The notes under the pieces are model-generated. The model was not told the DNA's origin. It saw only the letters and a list, made by a program, of their open reading frames with translations, and searched no databases. Both the position numbers and the translations under genes were made by a program. 64,000 nt of DNA from JACQFZ01 sp041485885 (lineage in GTDB: Bacteria; Pseudomonadota; Gammaproteobacteria; Acidiferrobacterales; Sulfurifustaceae): assembly GCA_041485885.1 (NCBI GenBank), contig JBGPKL010000006.1:45974-109973 (forward strand), written 5' to 3'. Positions 33,948 to 42,081 of this stretch are shown one piece after another; position 1 is the stretch's first letter, and the number at the start of each line of letters is the position of its first letter.

Positions 33948-34862
33948 TTAGTGGTAGTACAAGCTGTCTTTGAGGAGCTTCGCAAGGCCCGCGTATTCCG
34001 CCGGAGTCGCCGCTATGAAATCGCCGCCGCCATAAGACGCGCGCAGCTTGGCCGTGGCGATCTTGCCGGATGCAGAGAGTAACGCGTCGCGAACTTTGTC
34101 TTTCATCTCCGGTGTTAGGCGCGGGCCGGCGGAGAAGGCGTAGTTCGGGAGCGGGCGATGCTGGTAAATGACCTTCATCGCTCCCAGTCCGATCGCCTCT
34201 AGGTTCTTCTGCGACATGACGCTGGCGGCGCACCTCCCTTCGATGAGGCCTTTGTGCGCTTCTTGCCAGCTCCTGGCTTCGGCGATCACGGGCTGGCGCG
34301 CGGGGTTGTCGAACCGCGACAGCAGCGCGAGTGCGCCGACGTCCGGAGGCGCGATGGCGCACACGCGATGGCCGGCGAGCTGCTTGAGTTGGCCGATGCG
34401 CCCGTCGGCGCGCGTAACCACCACGAAGACGACATCGTCGGGAAGCTTCACGAGCGGCGTGTGGCTCATCCGATCGATCCGCCAGCCGTTGAACGCGGGA
34501 CCGTCGAAGACGACGTCGTACGCGCCGCTAGCCATGTTCTTGCTGTAGCTGAGCCAGTCGGCGGCGTAGCGATACACGAAACGTTTGCCGGTGACTCGCG
34601 AAAGATGCTCCGCGATCGGTTGATATTTCGCCAATTCTTCTTCGTACCCGCCGCCCGGCGGCGTCCCGAAGACGTACGTGCCGGTATCGTTTACTCCCGG
34701 CGCAGCGGTCGTAGCTAGCGGTGCTTGCGCTGGCGGATTGCTCGGGTTGAAAGCAACTCTAGTGGGTGCCGCCTTATCGCCGCCGCCCGCCGCCGCATAG
34801 AGCGCCGCACCAAGCAGGCCGAGGCCGAAAACAAAAAGAGGAAGTTTAGTCAGACGTCGCAT
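33948..34862 (-). CDS. PhnD-like phosphate/phosphonate-type binding protein
   Basis: A 304-residue exported protein: hydrophobic N-terminus (LPLFVFGLGLLGAALYAAAGG), a Pro/Ala-rich linker, then a PhnD-type periplasmic-binding domain (YVFGTPPGGGYEEELAKYQPIAEHLSRVTGKRFVYRYAADWLSYSKNMASGAYDVVFDGPAFNGWR…). Such proteins bind phosphonate, phosphite or other anions, or serve as sensor subunits. No permease or ATPase of the Phn type is nearby, so it is a solo binding protein. AAGGAG stands 5 bases before the ATG. It converges on the sulfotransferase/ABC cluster. Confidence 0.82.
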   Translation of the reverse strand: MRRLTKLPLFVFGLGLLGAALYAAAGGGDKAAPTRVAFNPSNPPAQAPLATTAAPGVNDTGTYVFGTPPGGGYEEELAKYQPIAEHLSRVTGKRFVYRYAADWLSYSKNMASGAYDVVFDGPAFNGWRIDRMSHTPLVKLPDDVVFVVVTRADGRIGQLKQLAGHRVCAIAPPDVGALALLSRFDNPARQPVIAEARSWQEAHKGLIEGRCAASVMSQKNLEAIGLGAMKVIYQHRPLPNYAFSAGPRLTPEMKDKVRDALLSASGKIATAKLRASYGGGDFIAATPAEYAGLAKLLKDSLYYH

Positions 34863-35130
34863 GACTGCTCCTTAGTCAAAATTTTTCCGTGAGTTCTTAT
34901 CGCTACGCGTCCGCGCGAGGGCGCCGGCCGCAATACGAGAGCATATACAGCGATTTTGTCCTTTCCATTTGGAGCGAGAGAACGTTGCGCCGCATCCGAT
35001 CAGCGGTTGTTTTCTTCTTTCGGGCGGAGGGGTTGTGCCGACTTTCCGGCGGCGACGACAGTGTCAGTCGCTACGAGATCGCGATTTTCCAGGTCCGCCG
35101 AGAATGGAACGCCGGCGCAATCGTGAGGAC
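34863..35130. other. intergenic region between ntrC and the PhnD-like gene
   Basis: Both neighbours are leftward, so this gap should hold the PhnD-like promoter and the ntrC 3' end. I see no hairpin with a T-run, no sigma-54 element and no supported small ORF. Confidence 0.5.
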
Positions 35131-36525
35131 TCAGGCGTCCAGCCCGAGCTCCTTCAGCTTGCGCGTCAACGTATTCCTGCCCCAGCCGAGCTTCTTCGCC
35201 GCTTCCTGCTTGCGTCCGCCGGTATATTTGAGCGCGGCTTGAATCAGAATCCGCTCGAAGCTTTCGTTCATGTCACGGTAAATTCGTCCCTCGCCGCGCA
35301 TGAGGCGATGTTCGACGAACTGCTTCAAGTTAGTCTCCCAGCGGCCGTCCTCGCGCCCGGCGCTGACACCGCGCAACTCGGGCGGAAGGTCCTCGACGCG
35401 AATGACCTGGCCCGGCGCCATGACCGTGAGCCAGCGGCAAGCGTTCTCGAGCTGGCGGACATTGCCCGGCCAGGGTAGCTGGATGATGTGGCGTTCGGTC
35501 TCCGGCGCCAATTGCTTCGGCTCGACGTTGAGCTCCGCGGCGGAGCGCTTCAAAAAATGCGTCGCGAGAATAGGGATGTCTTCGTGCCGCTCGCGCAGCG
35601 GCGGTAAGTGGACGCGAATGACGTTCAGGCGATGAAACAAGTCTTCGCGAAATCGGCCGTGCTTCACGCGATCTTCCAGATTCTGGTTCGTCGCGGCGAT
35701 GATGCGCACGTCCGTCGACACTTGATCGTGGCCGCCGACGCGATAGAACTTCCCGTCCGAGAGCACGCGCAACAACCGTGTTTGCAGCTCGGTCGGCATG
35801 TCGCCGATCTCATCGAGGAACAGCGTGCCGCCGTTCGCCTGCTCGAAGCGGCCTTGCCGCTGCGTGGTGGCGCCGGTGAATGCGCCGCGTTCGTGACCGA
35901 ACAATTCCGACTCGAGCAGCTCGCTCGGAACGGCGGAGATGTTGATCGCGATAAAAGGTTTTTCCGCGCGCGGGCTGTGGTTGTGCAGCGCCCGCGCGAC
36001 GAGCTCCTTGCCGGTGCCGGATGCGCCGTTGATGAGCACGCTGAGATGCGAACCGGAGAGGCGCCCGATGGCGCGGAACACCTCCTGCATGGATGGAGCG
36101 GCCCCGATGATTTCCGGCACGCGCTCCTCGGAGGGCGACTCCACGCGCCGGCGCTTGCGGTGCTCCAGCGCGCGGCGCACGAGGTTAACCGCCTCGTCGA
36201 CGTCGAACGGTTTTGGCAGATACTCGAAGGCGCCGCGCCGATACGACGCGACGGCGCTGTCGAGGTCGGTATAGGCGGTCGTTACGATGACGGGAATCTC
36301 GGACGCCTTGTGTTGAATGAGTGACAGCAGCTCCAGACCGTCGGTGCCGGGCATGCGGATGTCGGTAACGATGGCGTTCGGTTGAGCGCGATCGAGCAAC
36401 TCATCCATTTCGTTGGCGGAGTCGAACGCGCGCACGGAAAATCCCGCCTGCTCGAGCGCCTTCTGCAGGACCCAACGGATCGATTGATCGTCATCGATGA
36501 CCCACACGATCTCCTGCTTAGCCAT
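35131..36525 (-). CDS. ntrC: nitrogen regulator NR(I), NtrC
   Basis: A 464-residue sigma-54 activator. Receiver: DDD at 11–13, phospho-Asp 55 in AIVTDIRMPG, Lys in YLPKPFDVDE. AAA+: Walker A GASGTGKE, GAFTGA in HERGAFTGATTQ, GGTLFLDEIGDMP. C-terminal Fis-type HTH: QEAAKKLGWGRNTLTRKLKELGL. The WVIDDDQSIRWVLQKAL opening and adjacency to ntrB and glnA identify NtrC. ATG 36525 is 7 bases after GGAG and inside the ntrB stop region; the ATG six bases earlier is too near the ribosome site. It activates nitrogen-scavenging promoters such as that of glnA. Confidence 0.96.
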   Translation of the reverse strand: MAKQEIVWVIDDDQSIRWVLQKALEQAGFSVRAFDSANEMDELLDRAQPNAIVTDIRMPGTDGLELLSLIQHKASEIPVIVTTAYTDLDSAVASYRRGAFEYLPKPFDVDEAVNLVRRALEHRKRRRVESPSEERVPEIIGAAPSMQEVFRAIGRLSGSHLSVLINGASGTGKELVARALHNHSPRAEKPFIAINISAVPSELLESELFGHERGAFTGATTQRQGRFEQANGGTLFLDEIGDMPTELQTRLLRVLSDGKFYRVGGHDQVSTDVRIIAATNQNLEDRVKHGRFREDLFHRLNVIRVHLPPLRERHEDIPILATHFLKRSAAELNVEPKQLAPETERHIIQLPWPGNVRQLENACRWLTVMAPGQVIRVEDLPPELRGVSAGREDGRWETNLKQFVEHRLMRGEGRIYRDMNESFERILIQAALKYTGGRKQEAAKKLGWGRNTLTRKLKELGLDA

Positions 36526-37606
36526 TGCCATTCTCCAAGGGTAAATACACGGTGAACACCGTTCGGCCCGGTCGGCTTTCGCACTCGATCAGGCCGCCGT
36601 GCTTGCTCACGATGTCCTGCGCGATCGAAAGCCCTAAGCCGGTCCCATCCGCGCGTCCGGTGACCATCGGGTAAAAGATGTGCTCGAGTAGCTCGGGGGG
36701 GATGCCGGGGCCGTTGTCCTCGATTTCCGCCCGTAGCACCAACCGATGACGCCGCTGCCCAATAGTAAACCCCCGATCCACGCGCGTGCGTAGCACGATG
36801 GTGCCGCGGCCCTCGAGGGCCTGCACGGCGTTGCGCACGATGTTGAGCACCGCCTGAATGAGCTGTTCCGAGTCGCCCTCGAGCCCCGGAAGCGACGGAT
36901 CGTAGTCGCGCTCGATGTATAGCCCGCCCGGGACTTCGGCGAGCATCAGGAGCCGCACGTGCTCGAGTATGGCGTGCACGTTGACCGGGCGCTTGGCTAG
37001 GGGCTGATGCGCGCCGATCATGCGATCGACCAAATTCCGCAGGCGATCCGCCTCGTGAATGATGATGCGCGTGTATTCCTTGAGCCCCTTAGGCAGCAAC
37101 TCCCGCTCCAGCAGTTGCGCGGCCCCGCGCAGACCGCCGAGGGGATTCTTTATTTCATGCGCCAGGCCACGCATCACCGCGCGATTCACAGCTTGTCGAT
37201 CGAGAAAATTTTCATCGCGAGTGAGCCGAAGCAACCGGTCGATTTGCGTCAACTCGACCAGCAGCGATAAGCCGGGGGCAGCGGTGCCGTCGTCGTGGGC
37301 CGGGGTGTTGGAAAGCGGAGTGATCACGCAATCGAGGGTCAACGGGCGATGGCCCGGCAGCACCATGCTCACGCCGCGCGCGGTGATCGGATGGCCGGTG
37401 TTGAGCGATTCCTGCAGTGCCTGCAGCAGCGCGTCCCCGCCGCTGAACATGTCGGCGAGGCGGTGACCGATCATTTTCTTGGTGCTCGCCTCGAACATCA
37501 TCTCTCCCGCCGGATTGATCGCCGTCAAACGCAATTCGCGATCGAGCGTCACCACCGCGGTGCTGAGGTTTTCGAGAATCGCTTGAGCGGACTGCGGTGA
37601 CTTCAT
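36518..37606 (-). CDS. ntrB: nitrogen sensor kinase/phosphatase NR(II), NtrB
   Basis: A 362-residue cytoplasmic kinase without transmembrane segments: a PAS-like N-terminus (AILENLSTAVVTLDRELRLTAINPAGEMMF), HisKA with GLAHEIKNPLGGLRGAAQLL, and an ATPase domain with EDNGPGIPPELLEHIFYPMVTGRADGTGLGLSIAQDIV. NtrB phosphorylates or dephosphorylates NtrC under PII control. I start at MKSPQSAQAILENL; the 25 codons upstream overlap the glnA terminator. Read-through from glnA may supply part of its expression. Confidence 0.95.
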   Translation of the reverse strand: MKSPQSAQAILENLSTAVVTLDRELRLTAINPAGEMMFEASTKKMIGHRLADMFSGGDALLQALQESLNTGHPITARGVSMVLPGHRPLTLDCVITPLSNTPAHDDGTAAPGLSLLVELTQIDRLLRLTRDENFLDRQAVNRAVMRGLAHEIKNPLGGLRGAAQLLERELLPKGLKEYTRIIIHEADRLRNLVDRMIGAHQPLAKRPVNVHAILEHVRLLMLAEVPGGLYIERDYDPSLPGLEGDSEQLIQAVLNIVRNAVQALEGRGTIVLRTRVDRGFTIGQRRHRLVLRAEIEDNGPGIPPELLEHIFYPMVTGRADGTGLGLSIAQDIVSKHGGLIECESRPGRTVFTVYLPLENGNG

Positions 37607-37636
37607 CGTTACGAACCCGGCGTGCAGCGGCGACGC

Positions 37637-37668
37637 AAACAAAAAACGCCCCCAGGTTCGGGGGCGTT
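37637..37668 (-). terminator. intrinsic terminator between glnA and ntrB
   Basis: AACGCCCCC (37645–37653) pairs with GGGGGCGTT (37660–37668) over loop AGGTTC; on the minus strand TTTTTTGTTTG follows. A T-run also follows on the plus strand (TTTTTC), but no rightward gene needs it. It would dampen glnA read-through into ntrBC. Confidence 0.88.
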
Positions 37669-37691
37669 TTTCGGGCGACATAATGCTGCGG

Positions 37692-39101
37692 TCAAACGCT
37701 GTAGTACATGTCGAACTCGATCGGATGCGTGGTCATGCGCAGCCGCGTGACCTCCTGCATCTTGAGGGCGATGTAGGCGTCGATCACGTCGTCGGTGAAC
37801 ACGCCGCCCGCCTTCAAGAATGCGCGATCCTTGTCGAGATAGTCGAGCGCCATGTCGAGCGAGTGGCACACGGTCGGGACCTTCTTCTCTTCCTCGGGCG
37901 GCAGGTCGTACAGGTCCTTGTCGATCGGCTCGCCCGGATGGATCTTGTTCTGAATGCCGTCGAGGCCCGCCAGCATCATCGCCGTGAACGCGAGATACGC
38001 GTTGCTGCCTCCGTCCGGGAAACGCACTTCGATGCGCCGCCCCTTCGGGCTCGGCACGTACGGCACGCGAATCGACGCCGACCGGTTGCGCGCGGAGTAC
38101 ACGAGCAATGTCGGCGCCTCGAAGCCGGGCACCAAGCGCTTATAGGAATTGGTGCCGGAATTGGTGATCGCGTTCAGTGCGCGCGCATGCTTGATGATAC
38201 CGCCGATGTAGTAAAGCGCGAGCTGCGACAGCCCGCCGTACTCGTTACCGCTGAACATATTCTTGCCGTCTTTGAACAGCGACTGATGCACGTGCATGCC
38301 CGAACCGTTGTCGCCGACCAGCGGCTTCGGCATGAAGGTCGCGGTCTTGCCGTACGAGTGCGCGACGTTATGCACGCAGTACTTGTAGATCTGGAGCTCG
38401 TCGGCCTTCCTCACCAGGCTCGCGAATTTCATGCCGATCTCGTTCTGGCCCGCGGTCGCAACTTCGTGGTGATGGGTTTCGATCTCGACGCCCATCTCCA
38501 TCATGGCGAGGCACATCGCGGAGCGGATGTCTTGCAGCGAATCGACCGGCGGCACCGGGAAGTAGCCGCCCTTGACGCCCGGGCGATGGCCGAGGTTGCC
38601 GCCTTCGTAAACTTTTTCCGTATTCCAGGAAGCTTCTTCCGAATCGACCTTGGCGAAGCAGCCGCTGATGTCGGCGCCCCAGCGCACGTCGTCGAAAATG
38701 AAGAACTCGGCCTCGGGACCGAAGTACGCGGTGTCGGCGATGCCGGTGCTCTTCAGATACGCCTCGGCGCGCTTGGCGAGCGAGCGCGGGTCGCGCTCAT
38801 ACCCTTGCATCGTGGACGGTTCAATCACATCGCAGCGCAAAACCAGCGTTGGCTCTTCCATAAACGGATCCATTACGGCGGTCGCGGCTTCCGGCATCAG
38901 GATCATGTCCGACTCCTGGATGCCCTTCCAACCGGCGATCGAGGAGCCGTCGAACATCTTGCCTTCCTCGAAGGTCTCGGGGACGACTTGATTCGTCGGC
39001 ACCGAGACGTGCTGTTCTTTACCCTTGGTGTCGGTGAAGCGGTAGTCGACGAACTTCACCTTTTTATCTTTGATCAATTTCAATACTTCGGCGGGAGACA
39101 T
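37692..39101 (-). CDS. glnA: glutamine synthetase type I
   Basis: A 469-residue GlnA (glutamate + ammonia + ATP to glutamine), a dodecameric cytoplasmic enzyme. FVDYRFTDTKGKEQHVSVP, SSIAGW, the ATP-binding NGSGMHVHQSLF and the adenylylation segment KDLYDLPPEE (Tyr 398) are all present, so control by GlnE-type adenylylation is expected. ATG 39101 has GGAGG 8 bases upstream and matches the normal N-terminus; the frame is open a few codons further but has only an ATT there. A sigma-54 type promoter lies upstream and ntrBC downstream. Confidence 0.98.
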   Translation of the reverse strand: MSPAEVLKLIKDKKVKFVDYRFTDTKGKEQHVSVPTNQVVPETFEEGKMFDGSSIAGWKGIQESDMILMPEAATAVMDPFMEEPTLVLRCDVIEPSTMQGYERDPRSLAKRAEAYLKSTGIADTAYFGPEAEFFIFDDVRWGADISGCFAKVDSEEASWNTEKVYEGGNLGHRPGVKGGYFPVPPVDSLQDIRSAMCLAMMEMGVEIETHHHEVATAGQNEIGMKFASLVRKADELQIYKYCVHNVAHSYGKTATFMPKPLVGDNGSGMHVHQSLFKDGKNMFSGNEYGGLSQLALYYIGGIIKHARALNAITNSGTNSYKRLVPGFEAPTLLVYSARNRSASIRVPYVPSPKGRRIEVRFPDGGSNAYLAFTAMMLAGLDGIQNKIHPGEPIDKDLYDLPPEEEKKVPTVCHSLDMALDYLDKDRAFLKAGGVFTDDVIDAYIALKMQEVTRLRMTTHPIEFDMYYSV

Positions 39102-39169
39102 CTCGGAATCCTCCAAAAAGGTGGCATGCGGTGTGTGAGCTTAACGCACAATTTTGACCACTGGTTAAT

Positions 39170-39185
39170 TGCACGAAATATGCCA
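39170..39185 (-). promoter_or_regulatory. sigma-54 promoter of glnA
   Basis: On the minus strand TGGCATATTTCGTGCA keeps the GG and GC dinucleotides at the exact 10-base spacing, with TGGCA and TGCA intact. A partial NtrC half-site (TGGTGC) occurs about 60 bp upstream near 39250, but no full palindrome is visible. The leader would be about 57 bases. Confidence 0.75.
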
Positions 39186-39257
39186 CGCGACTTCGCGCGT
39201 AAACCGATGATCAAGAAGATTTACTCCATCATGTGACGATGATGCGCGCACCAGAAC

Positions 39258-39282
39258 GGGACTCGTTCGTAGCACGAGTCCC
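39258..39282 (-). terminator. terminator-like hairpin after cation diffusion facilitator gene
   Basis: GGGACTCGT and ACGAGTCCC form a perfect 9-bp stem with a 7-base loop just past the stop of the leftward gene. Neither side has a strong T-run (GTTCTGG leftward), so termination efficiency is doubtful. It lies just upstream of the glnA promoter. Confidence 0.5.
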
Positions 39283-39284
39283 CA

Positions 39285-40466
39285 TTATGGGGCGGGCGAG
39301 TGGAAATAGATTTCAACCTTCCCGATCTCCGGATCGCGCCCGGCCGCCAGCGCGAACCGGTGAGCCAACACGCACCCTGCCTCCGCCGTAGCCACGGCGG
39401 ACAGCGGCAAACGCAGCTCAACGTCGACTCGTCCTTGCCCGTAGTGCAGCAGCATCTGCTCGATCAAATGGGCCTCGGGAATTTCCGCGAAGTAGCGGTT
39501 CAAGCGCTGGGCGATCTCTCCACGCAACGGCAATTGCGGGCCGGGATTGCCGGCGCCGTCTTCTTCGGTATCGATATGCACCATCACGTCGGCGACGGAA
39601 GGAATTCTCTCGATCAATTGCTTGCGCACAACTTCGCCGATCTGATGTCCTTCCGACACGCTCAAGTCGCGATCGACGAGGATATGCACGTCGACGAACG
39701 CTGCGCTGCCCGCGCGTCGAGTGCGCAGTAGATGTAACGCCCGGACGCCCGCGACTTCCTCGATGGCGCGGCGGATCGCTTCGCGCTGCTCCGCGTCGAG
39801 CCCGGTATCGACCAGCTCGCGCAACGCCTGCCATCCAAGCTGCACGCCGATTTTCGCGATGAGAATCGAGACTGCGATTGCGGCAACCGCGTCGAGATAA
39901 CCGAAGCCGTAAAGCGCACCGCCGATGCCGGCAAGCACGATGAGCGAGGAAATTGCATCGCTGCGGTGATGCCACGCGTTCGCGCGCAGCATCGCGGAGT
40001 CGAACCGGGTGGCGGTGCGCATGGTATAGCGATACAGCCATTCCTTCGCGCCGAGCGTCACGAGCGCAACCCAGAAAGTGATCGCCGCGGGCGTGACGAA
40101 GGGCTGCGGGTCGAATAGCCAGCGATCGCCGGCGCGCCAGGCGATGCCGAGCGACACGGCGATCAGCATCACGCTCAGAACGAGCGTCACGGCGGTCTCG
40201 ATGCGCGCGTGACCGTACGGATGCTCGTCATCGGCGCCTTTCGCGGTGTGCTTCAGCGCGAACAGCACGATCGTGTCCGTGACCAAATCGGACAGCGTAT
40301 GGAAACCGTCGGCGACCAGCGCTTGTGAGCTGCCGATAGTGCCGACGATGATTTGCGCCGCCGTCAGCACCAGGTTCAGAACGACGCTGACCCACGTGAC
40401 GCGACGGCTCGCGTGGTAGCGGGTCGGGTCGGCGGCGTCGAAAGCGCTCGCGTGGACGCCGCTCAT
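39285..40466 (-). CDS. cation diffusion facilitator family transporter
   Basis: A 393-residue CDF protein with about six transmembrane helices. The metal-site motifs are HTLSDLVTD and HHRSDAISS (HxxxD twice). The C-terminal cytoplasmic domain begins near LRELVDTGLDAEQREAI. A further His-containing segment is present (AEIPEAHLIEQMLLHYGQGRVDVELRLPL). It probably exports Zn, Fe, Mn or a related divalent cation by proton antiport. ATG 40466 overlaps the tusA stop (ATGA), and the frame upstream of it only shadows tusA. Linkage to sulfur-transfer genes is unusual. Confidence 0.88.
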   Translation of the reverse strand: MSGVHASAFDAADPTRYHASRRVTWVSVVLNLVLTAAQIIVGTIGSSQALVADGFHTLSDLVTDTIVLFALKHTAKGADDEHPYGHARIETAVTLVLSVMLIAVSLGIAWRAGDRWLFDPQPFVTPAAITFWVALVTLGAKEWLYRYTMRTATRFDSAMLRANAWHHRSDAISSLIVLAGIGGALYGFGYLDAVAAIAVSILIAKIGVQLGWQALRELVDTGLDAEQREAIRRAIEEVAGVRALHLLRTRRAGSAAFVDVHILVDRDLSVSEGHQIGEVVRKQLIERIPSVADVMVHIDTEEDGAGNPGPQLPLRGEIAQRLNRYFAEIPEAHLIEQMLLHYGQGRVDVELRLPLSAVATAEAGCVLAHRFALAAGRDPEIGKVEIYFHSPAP

Positions 40467-40693
40467 GAATGCGTCACTCGCAATGTGACGCGCACCTCTC
40501 CCTTGACGTTGGCGGTGGACAATACCTCGTGCCCGTGCACGCGACACCAAGTTGGAATGTCGTGCAGCGCACCGGGATCGGTCGCCTGCACTTCCAGCGT
40601 GTCGCCGGGCGCCAGGCGCGCAACGGTGTTTTGCGCGCGGATCACCGGCATCGGACAAAGCAGACGGCGCGCGTCGAGCACGTGATGCGTCAT
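40463..40693 (-). CDS. tusA: TusA-family sulfur carrier
   Basis: A 76-residue TusA/SirA/YedF protein with the signature DARRLLCPMPVIRAQ (persulfide Cys in CPxP, about residue 13) and the C-terminal VKGEVRVTLRV strand. TusA relays sulfur from cysteine desulfurase to tRNA thiolation or molybdenum-cofactor synthesis, and in sulfur oxidisers to cytoplasmic sulfur metabolism. Its start overlaps the PP-loop gene stop and its stop overlaps the CDF start, so all three are coupled. Confidence 0.92.
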   Translation of the reverse strand: MTHHVLDARRLLCPMPVIRAQNTVARLAPGDTLEVQATDPGALHDIPTWCRVHGHEVLSTANVKGEVRVTLRVTHS

Positions 40694-41757
40694 AGGTACC
40701 AGGTTTCGGGGATCGCGTCGGCGGTAAGCGGTGACACGTCTCGCGTGTGCGTCCGCCCGGCTTGATCCGTAATGGCGACTGTCACTTGAGTCGCGTCGCG
40801 TCCTTTGCCGAAGCGCGCGGTCAGGCGCGCGGCGAGCTCGAGATCATCGTCGGATGCGTTTCCCTCGATCAGCGCGAGTGGCCCGTTGTGGCTGGTCGCC
40901 TGCAGATGCGTATAGCGCTGGCGAAAACCTAAGAGAAAATTGGTTTCGCCTTCGTCGCGCGCCACGATCAGTTTGAAATGCGGCCGCGGGCGCAGGTGCC
41001 GCCCGACCTTGAGCAGCAGAATATCTTCGAGCTCGTAGCGTTTTTCGCCACGCGTCTCCCAGAGGTCGGCGAGCTTGTTCGAGTACTGCGCATTGGTGAG
41101 AAAACAGCAACCGCCGGCCGGCTGCGCGTAGTCCGTGAAACCGTAATGCGCCGCGAGCGCCATCTGCGGCTTACGGCTGCGTCCGTTGAAATCGAACAAG
41201 CGATCTCGATCGACCCATCCTTCGCGCTCCGGTAGCGTTGGGGGCAGGAGCTTCGCGCACAGCGGCCGAAGCAATCGATCGAAAGCGCCCGACTCGCGCG
41301 CGACGATCGGCATGGTATCGCGGCGCTGCGACATGGGGCGTTGGCCGATTACCTCGCCCGTCACGATGAAGTCGAATTGATTGGCCTCCATCCATTCGCG
41401 CGCCTTGCCGACCATGAATCCCTTGCAGTCGAGACACGGGTTAAGATTGGCGCCGTAACCGTGCTTTGGATTTATCACGACGTTCTTGTACTCTTCGATC
41501 ACGTCGACAAGGTGTAATTTGATACCGAGCTGCTCGGCGACCCAGAGCGCGTTGTTGCGCTTGGGGCGTTCGCGCGTTTGGTTCCGTATCGCCTGGGTAT
41601 GCCCCTCGATGCAAAAGCCGGTATAGAAGTTGATGCCCTCGACCGATATGCCGTGGTCCTGCATTACCCGGGCCGCAAGCATGGAATCGAGCCCGCCGGA
41701 AATGAGGGCCACCGCCTTGCGGGGGGCGTTACGATCGGGGGATGCGGTCAGCGTCAT
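40690..41757 (-). CDS. PP-loop ATPase, probable tRNA sulfurtransferase
   Basis: A 355-residue N-type ATP pyrophosphatase: PP-loop VALISGGLDSMLAARVM (about residues 16–32), two cysteines in NPCLDCKGFMVGKAREWM, and GGCCFLTNAQYSNKLADLW. The C-terminal part (GRHLRPRPHFKLIVARDEGETNFLLGF…) resembles the RNA-binding domain of DUF814 type. The design fits tRNA thiolation enzymes of the MnmA/ThiI class but is neither classic MnmA nor ThiI. The coupled tusA supports sulfur transfer. ATG 41757 is preferred; 60 upstream codons have no family resemblance. The exact modified base is unknown. Confidence 0.78.
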   Translation of the reverse strand: MTLTASPDRNAPRKAVALISGGLDSMLAARVMQDHGISVEGINFYTGFCIEGHTQAIRNQTRERPKRNNALWVAEQLGIKLHLVDVIEEYKNVVINPKHGYGANLNPCLDCKGFMVGKAREWMEANQFDFIVTGEVIGQRPMSQRRDTMPIVARESGAFDRLLRPLCAKLLPPTLPEREGWVDRDRLFDFNGRSRKPQMALAAHYGFTDYAQPAGGCCFLTNAQYSNKLADLWETRGEKRYELEDILLLKVGRHLRPRPHFKLIVARDEGETNFLLGFRQRYTHLQATSHNGPLALIEGNASDDDLELAARLTARFGKGRDATQVTVAITDQAGRTHTRDVSPLTADAIPETWYL

Positions 41758-41786
41758 CGATAGAAAGATTCTGTCCGTGGGGTCGT

Positions 41787-41860
41787 CCGCCGATCGGGCG
41801 AAGCGCCATTTTAATCGGCGGAAATGAGAACGGGCCCTTGCAGGCCCGCTCTTTGTTTTA
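41787..41860 (+). ncRNA. candidate small RNA or structured leader with orphan terminator
   Basis: CCGCCGAT (41787–41794) pairs with ATCGGCGG (41814–41821) around a nested GGCG-AAG-CGCC. Then CGGGCC–CTTGCA–GGCCCG (41831–41848) is followed by CTCTTTGTTTTA, an intrinsic terminator on the plus strand. No plus-strand gene precedes it, so a short rightward RNA is possible. Alternatively, the first hairpin belongs to the leftward leader of the PP-loop gene. Confidence 0.4.
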
Positions 41861-42081
41861 GCTGCCGGTTCTTGCGACCGGACTCCTCCGGGTGATTCGG
41901 GCGTTGCCCTGACACGCAGGATGGCCACCATAACCAAACGAGGCGAAATTGTCTATTCTGAATCCGACGGAAGCACGATGCGGAGTTACACCAGGGCGTC
42001 CCGCTCGGGTCGACGTAGCTTCGCCAAGGCACTGCGGAAAACGGACGTTGCCCGCAGGCATTAGCAAATTGGATAAACGGT

